Shown piece by piece: positions 58,930 to 64,000 of a stretch of 64,000 nt of DNA. Numbering within the stretch: position 1 is the stretch's first letter; each line of letters opens with the position of its first letter. The stretch is from Dentipellis sp. KUC8613. Lineage: Eukaryota > Basidiomycota > Agaricomycetes > Russulales > Hericiaceae. The notes below the pieces were generated by a model. It ran no database searches, was not told the origin of the DNA, and was given only the letters and a program-made list of their open reading frames with translations. The DNA lies in the NCBI GenBank assembly GCA_002286715.1, contig NSJX01000012.1:333916-397915 (forward strand), given 5' to 3'. The translations under genes and the position numbers were made by a program.

Positions 58930-60639
58930 ATGTCTGCCCGCGATCGCCAGGAGCCTCTCGCGTATTTCCAGTCCAGCCCTGTCCGCGGCCAGCTCGAGCC
59001 GTACGATGGCGACGCGAGAACTGGCTGGCGCTACCTGCAATGCACGGACACCCCAAACGAGCTAAAGGTATATACTTCCACGTGTTTCATTTCCGATCGC
59101 ACCCATTCAGCTTGCAATCCACTTACAGGTCCTGCTGCCACCAAGAACGGCCCTCCTCTACTCGCAGCTACTGCAGGTGGAGAACTCTGAACTCGCCAAG
59201 GGCAGGGAGGCATCATGGACCCGCATCCTCGAAGTCCGCCACCTGAAGGACCGCATGATCCGCAAGTGCCAGCGGCTGTCGCGTTCGTCGGCGCCCAGCT
59301 CGGGCGTCACCGCCGCATTCCGAATCATCCACGCGCCGCCCGACTTCCGCCTGAAGGAGATGGAGCGATGGCTGAAGAACGAGGACCCCACGCGCACCGC
59401 GAAGTCGCACGCGATGGAAGCGACCCGCACGCCGACGCGCTCGCAGTCGCCCGCGTCCTTCTGCAGCCAATGCGGGCCCCGCGCGCCCGGGACGCACTCG
59501 CACGCACACTCGCACTCGTCGAGCACCCGCTCGAGCCGCATCTCGCAGGGCAGCCGCACGCCGATCTCGCAGCGGATCCCTACCAGAAACACCGCTACCG
59601 GCAAGAAGCGCTCCTCCATGTCCTCGCAGAGCACGACCTACACCCAGTCGCACTCCTCGGGTGAAAAGCTGAAGCCCACATACCCATCGGTCGGCGTGCA
59701 GAGCAAGCCCCCCTACCTCTCCCCCGTAGTCGAAGAGCGCTCCGACCGCTCCGTCCAGGCGACGCCCGCAGAGGAAGAGGCCCCGCCGCTGCCCAACCCC
59801 TACAGCACGCCGTCCGTCGTCGAGGTGCAGGATCCGGAGCAGCAGCCCGTCGCCGAGGACGACTCCTCCACGCGCGAGCACGTGATCTCGCCCGACCCGC
59901 TGCCCCATCCGTATCGTCCCCCGAGCATGCATCTCGCGCCGGGCACGTTCCAGCAGATGCCCGAGCCCATCATCATGCCGCAGCCTGAGGTGCCCGCCAT
60001 GGGTGGCTCGGACCTCGGTTCCGTACCACCTGCGCCTGTTCCGCTCGATGCGGAGATGCAGTATAATGATCCTGCGGCGGCGAATCGACCCATCCCACGT
60101 CGTCGGAGTAGCTTGAAGCAGCCGAATGCGCGGCTGAGCATCAACGGGTCGCAGAAGGTCGTCTCGTGGGCGATGGACAAGGACTGGACGGACCAAATGT
60201 CCAAGTTCGACCGCATCGTATACGCAGCTGAGCTCGCAGGTCAGTTCCCAAGCCTATTTTCCTCGTCCTCACAAGCTGACACAGAGTTGTAGGCGGTGAA
60301 TTGGACGTCGTGAGGCGGAGGTTCCAGGACGAAATCGACGGCGTGAAGGGCCTGCGCCAAAACATCACGCTGGCGCTCGAGCGCCTGCGCCTGCAGACCG
60401 AGCAACTAGAGCTCGAAGAACGCGCGCTGCGCGACCACGAGGAGATCCTCACGAGCACGTTCGGGCACCTGCAGGACAAGGAGAGCAGGTACAGGGCTGC
60501 AGGTAAGCGACTCAATCTCACCATTGTCCTCCAATCCACGACATTCACACCATTTCTCGCAATAGTCAAAAACGTCCTGGACGAAACGAAGCGCGTCGTC
60601 ACCACCGCCGGCACGAAGAGAGATGAAGTCCTCAGTTGA
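58930..60639 (+). CDS. Unrecognised protein with disordered middle and C-terminal coiled coil
   Basis: Exons 58930-59067, 59129-60239, 60293-60502 and 60566-60639, total 1533 nt (510 aa). N-terminus: SARDRQEPLAYFQSSPVRG, GWRYLQCTDTPNELKVLLPPRTALLYSQLLQVENSELAKGREASW, then a basic KDRMIRKCQRLSRSS and FRLKEMERWLKNEDPTRTA. Residues about 120-380 are Ser/Pro/His-rich and disordered. The C-terminal ~120 residues contain MDKDWTDQMSKFDRIVYAAELAGGELDVVRRRFQDEIDG and LERLRLQTEQLELEERALRDHEEI, a clear coiled coil. No catalytic motif; not assigned to a known family. A scaffold role is possible but only inferred. Confidence 0.85.
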
Positions 60640-61423
60640 GCGCTTCCATCTTCTCGCGCCCCGCACGCCCCGCACGAAATCTGACGATCGCATCCTCCCT
60701 CACTCTCCTCATAGTGCCAGAACCTGCACCTGCACCGATGCCATTTTAGACCAGACCATGTCCCAACTTCCAAATACCAAACACCAAACACCAAATACCA
60801 AACACCAAACACCAAATACCAAATACCAAATCATAACTCGAAAGTCAATATTACAGTAATACTGTTCATGGCACGCCCTTCACGCCTCACGCTTCTGCTT
60901 CACGAAATACCCTTCACTCCAGATGACGTTATTCCCCTTCCGCTTCCTACGACCGATGAGATGTCTTTGTATCATTATTTTGTTGTCTGTCTGTCTGTCT
61001 GTCCTGTTTTTGTGCCGTTTGATGAATATCAGGGACTAGTACTGGGTGACAGTGTGTGCTTCGGAGAACACGTAGCATCTCCAGCTGCTCCGTCTGGACA
61101 TTTCATGCCAGCAATATCTAGACTGAGTCCATATACGCACTTTATAGTAAGCATTCAAGACTCCGCGAGTTCGTCAACACCGCGAAAGCGCTAGCTCACA
61201 CCCCTCACGATCACGCTCAGTACTATAAGAGAACTTCAACATGCATCATAGCGCATCATGAATGATTAATTGAAAAAAGCGGCAATAACCGACCGACGGG
61301 TATGGTACGATACAAATTGCAATTAGCGAATTAACGTTACAGCTCAGCTCAAACGATGCAAATGGCACTCAGTGCCTGCGGGAACGGGAACGAAAACACA
61401 TAGCGGCTTGCGGGGTGGCGAAT
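60640..61423. other. Convergent intergenic region with tandem repeat
   Basis: 784 bp between two converging genes. Contains the ACCAAA-type repeat listed separately and a TGTCTGTCTGTCTGTC run near 60985-61003. No gene. Confidence 0.55.
60768..60830. repeat. Tandem CCAAATA/CCAAACA heptamer repeat
   Basis: About nine alternating 7-bp units (CCAAATA and CCAAACA) just downstream of the coiled-coil gene. Confidence 0.8.
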
Positions 61424-62865
61424 TTAGCACTCCTCGTCGTCAGAGTCGTCGCGGCGGACAGCATCGAGGACCTAGAAATAGCACCCAACCCAAGTCAGAC
61501 AAGCGACACAGCAGAAAAGTCAAAGACATACAGGAGCAGCAGCGTCCCCAACAGGAGCAGCAGCGCCAATCACATCCGAAGTCGTCTCATCACGGCGGAG
61601 AACACCACCGAGCACCGAGTCCGCCGCGCCCTCGACGGTGTTGAGGACGGGGCCGGCAACAGCGCCGACTGTGCCGACGACACCGTCGATGGGGTTGGCG
61701 GTCGAGTTGTCCTGGCGGCGGAGGACGGCACCGAGTACCTGAGTATCAAGGCTCAGGTGTGAATATCGCGAATTGGGGACAACGATGCGGAAGCAAGACG
61801 TACGGGGGCAGCGGCGCCTTCGACGGTGCTCACGACGGGCGCAGCGACAGATCCGACGGCGCCGACGAGGTCACCGACCGGGTTCGCAGGCGCAGATGCG
61901 GTCGAGTTGTCCTGGCGGGCGACCATGCCGGCGTTGTTGGCCTGGGGAGTTGGAGTAGCCACGGTAGCAGTCGAAGACTGTGTCGACATATATTGTCAGA
62001 AATCCCGTGCGTTTTGTGTGAGTATGCAGATGACCACTCACGGTCTCGCTAGCAACGGCGTTCGCAAGGGACGAGGAGCCGGTCGAGGCAGCAGCCTGTG
62101 CGGAGGCGGGCGCGGTACCGTTAGCAGCAGCGGCTTGAGCAGGCGCGGTACCATCAGAACCGGCGACGGGCGCAGGCGTGTTGCCGCTGGAAGAGTTGGG
62201 CTGGGCGGGCGGCGCCACCGACGCAGTAGCTGCTTGAGCCTGAGCGGGCGAGGCCTGTCATCAAGGCGTGAGTGAGCAGGTAACATTATAGAAAACGCAG
62301 AGGTGTCAGACTCACGATGCTCGTGCTCGTGATGGTCACGGTGCTGGTGACCTGGGACGCTGCGGCGGCATCGGGGAGCTAATTGACAAGAAATAAGACA
62401 CATATGAAAAGGGAAGTCACGACGAAGGAACGCACAGCGGAAGTCGTTGCGACCTGGCTCGACGCGGGAGAGGCCACAGCGGCGATCTACAACATTCTCC
62501 ATAAATATCTGACGCAAAAACAGCAATAGCGGAAGGTGTACTGACGGGGCTCGCAACAGCGCTAGTAGAAGGCGCAACGGTGCTCGCGGCGGCATCAGCA
62601 ACGCTGGCCGACGTCACGTCCCGGGCATACTGCAGAAAACGTCGGGACATGGATCAGTGAGATGCGTTTCTACTCGACTCACAACAGCGCCAACCTTCTT
62701 GGCGACCAAAGCCTGCGCACCTCAAAATCAGCAAAAACAAATCAACGGCAGGAAGAAACGGGAACATACCAACGAATCCTTGGTACCAACCTGCACGGGC
62801 AGAGCAGTGACCTGCGCGGAGAGCGCGAAGAGAGCCAGGGCGGCACAAGCACGGACGGGGGCCAT
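61424..62865 (-). CDS. Secreted Ala/Ser-rich repeat protein with dibasic sites
   Basis: Signal peptide MAPVRACAALALFALSAQVTALP (start 62865). Short exons give KDSLVG, ALVAKKVGA, YARDVTSASVADAAASTVAPS and other Ala/Ser/Thr/Pro stretches. Two related blocks follow: RQDNSTASAPANPVGDLVGAVGSVAAPVVSTVEGAAAP (about 61935-61803) and RQDNSTANPIDGVVGTVGAVAGPVLNTVEGAADS (about 61712-61615). The sequence includes AVLRRQDNST, GVLRRDETTS and DAVRRDDSDDEEC, three similar Arg-Arg sites followed by an acidic residue or Gln-Asp, compatible with Kex2 cleavage. The stop is at 61424. No domain is recognised. It may be a wall or matrix protein, or a precursor cut into peptides; both are inference. Confidence 0.8.
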
Positions 62866-63623
62866 TGTGGTGTGTGGTATGAGCGAAGTAACGGGGCAAA
62901 GAAGGACTTCAGCGGGTGGATTGGTGCGTAAAGACAGGGAAGGAACTGGTATGCGATACCAGATCGGAGAGGGCGAGGGGAGGCGGGAGGCGGGATGATG
63001 TCCTTCTGCTCTGCCCTCGAGCCTCTTTATACTTGTGCTGCAGGTCCTATGTCACACACCAATACCCTAGAAATTCGGATCTATTGAGCACCGACCACAG
63101 CCAGCCGCTCGCCCCCCGCCCCGCCAGCTCCACATTCGGACTTAGCGAGCAGCGTTGTGTCGCTCTCCGAGAATAGACGCACCACGGCGTGCTTCTTTGT
63201 GGAGTCGCCGCCTGACGACGACGACGGGCTCTTCACGACTTCACAGAGCGTGCGGGGCGGCGTCGCTGGTAAGACGTACGGGCGTGATCGGGCTGCTCCA
63301 CGTCGTTGAGAGGCGAGCTGGAGTTGCGAGCGCGCCGACGCTCTCTTACGCAAAAGGTTGGGGCTTTCAGAGTCGGCAGTTTTCACGAATTTCTTGGCGG
63401 GTGATACGTTGGAGTCCCTCGGTTTTCGCTCTTCGGATTCGGTGCGGTCAGGCTGCGACGCAAGGTTCGCGTGCGGTGGAAGAGCAGATGCGTGGACAAA
63501 TCCCGAGCAAGGCCGCGATCGCCAGAATTAGCAGGTGCGCGCGTAAATTACAGCTGAAGCTGGAGAGTAGCGTATCGAACGAATGCCGGGGCGTTGGGGT
63601 CGTAACTGGAATCGTCGAGGGGC
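62866..63623. other. Intergenic: promoter of secreted repeat protein
   Basis: 758 bp. On the minus strand TATAAAG occurs near 63030-63024, about 160 bp before the ATG at 62865. ORFs (e.g. plus strand 63155-63766, minus 63386-63081) have no family features, but a small gene cannot be excluded. Confidence 0.45.
63024..63031 (-). promoter_or_regulatory. TATA-like box of secreted repeat protein gene
   Basis: Reads GTATAAAG on the minus strand, about 160 bp upstream of the start codon, allowing for a long 5' leader. Confidence 0.45.
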
Positions 63624-64000
63624 CTACAGAACCACATGCTTCTTCCTCTTCGCCTGCACCCACCACCATCGCACCACAGAGAAGTACGCGCACAAGATGG
63701 CCGCGCACGCCACGATCACGATGCCGAATACGTAGAAGTGGACATCCCCGTTGGACGGCACGGTGATGTTGAGAGAGAAAAGACCTGCAATTCTGGTCAG
63801 CTTTCCATCCCCGACTTCAAACAGACTGTACGCACCGATGAAGGTCTGAGCTGGTAGCACTGCGACAGTGACAATGGATAGTATCATGATGGCCTTGTCG
63901 CTGTTAGATCGTCCCCGAAGGACGGTAACACGGAGGTTCGAAAGGTGCGTCGGGTGCGACTGGCTCAACATGCGTTCATAATGCGCGAGCGACTGCTGTA
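63624..64000 (-). CDS. CorA-like divalent metal transporter, 3' part
   Basis: Only the C-terminal exons are in the window. One exon reads SNSDKAIMILSIVTVAVLPAQTFIGAY; an intron (donor GTCTGT, acceptor TTGCAG near 63786) joins it to SLFSLNITVPSN, then HFYVFGIVIVACAAILCAYFSVVRWWWVQAKRKKHVVL. Two TM helices separated by a short loop and a basic C-terminal tail match CorA/Alr/Mrs2-type channels, where the loop bears Gly-Met-Asn. Here the loop has Ser-Leu-Asn. The first helix carries the tandem I-V-T-V and P-x-Q-T-F typical of the family. Substrate selectivity is unclear with this altered loop. Confidence in the family is good, in function moderate. Confidence 0.75.
   Translation of the reverse strand, partial: QQSLAHYERMLSQSHPTHLSNLRVTVLRGRSNSDKAIMILSIVTVAVLPAQTFIGAYSLFEVGDGKLTRIAGLFSLNITVPSNGDVHFYVFGIVIVACAAILCAYFSVVRWWWVQAKRKKHVVL

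Noticed and set aside
63155..63766. 203-codon plus-strand ORF
   Set aside because: Arg/Ser-rich composition with no motif; overlaps the clear CorA-like exon on the other strand.

Overview
This window is nuclear DNA of a filamentous basidiomycete, probably an Agaricomycete. The genes carry many short (about 50-70 bp) GT-AG introns, exons can be as small as 6-28 bp, coding DNA is GC-rich, and several families are of the kind seen in mushroom-forming fungi (RTA1-like 7-TM proteins, a subtilase, mucin-like membrane proteins, Rab/PPZ/SGT1 housekeeping genes). I see no operons, phage, CRISPR array, rRNA, convincing tRNA or intact transposon. All gene models are my own splicing by eye; internal boundaries are reliable where a protein family guides the join and approximate elsewhere.

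Layout. 1-5.2 kb: 3' part of an O-fucosyltransferase-like gene, an unrecognised conserved-looking gene, and mitochondrial pyruvate carrier MPC1. 5.3-12.7 kb: DNA ligase I, PPZ-type Ser/Thr phosphatase and ribosomal protein uS17 (S11), all on the minus strand. 13.4-17.9 kb: a mucin-like single-pass membrane protein with strong Pro/Ser/Thr repeats, and an unrecognised membrane protein. 18.9-24.3 kb: a GT31-like glycosyltransferase, a GST-fold protein and a short SGT1-like CS-SGS protein. 24.9-29.5 kb: two tandem RTA1-family genes. 29.8-36.3 kb: mitochondrial bL36, a DMT-family transporter, a secreted proteinase K-like subtilase and an isochorismatase-like hydrolase. 36.6-39.9 kb: a second mucin-like membrane protein that shares a juxtamembrane signature and an intron position with the first. 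40.4-49.8 kb: a Rab4-like GTPase, D-serine dehydratase-like enzyme, HSL-type esterase, RidA and a Dal5/TNA1-type MFS carrier. 50.5-60.6 kb: an RBM39-like splicing factor, a divergent ketol-acid reductoisomerase-like enzyme, a rhamnose-dehydrogenase-like SDR, a cupin, PEX16 and an unrecognised coiled-coil protein. 61.4-64 kb: a secreted Ala/Ser-rich repeat protein with dibasic sites, and the C-terminal end of a CorA-like transporter.

Most genes are independent housekeeping units. The links worth noting are: (i) a D-serine dehydratase-like gene close to RidA, which detoxifies the 2-aminoacrylate such enzymes release; (ii) a KARI-like gene and an SDR sharing a 331 bp divergent promoter, with a cupin gene next to them; (iii) the two related mucin-like membrane proteins, which may form a poorly described fungal surface/sensor family; (iv) the tandem RTA1 pair.
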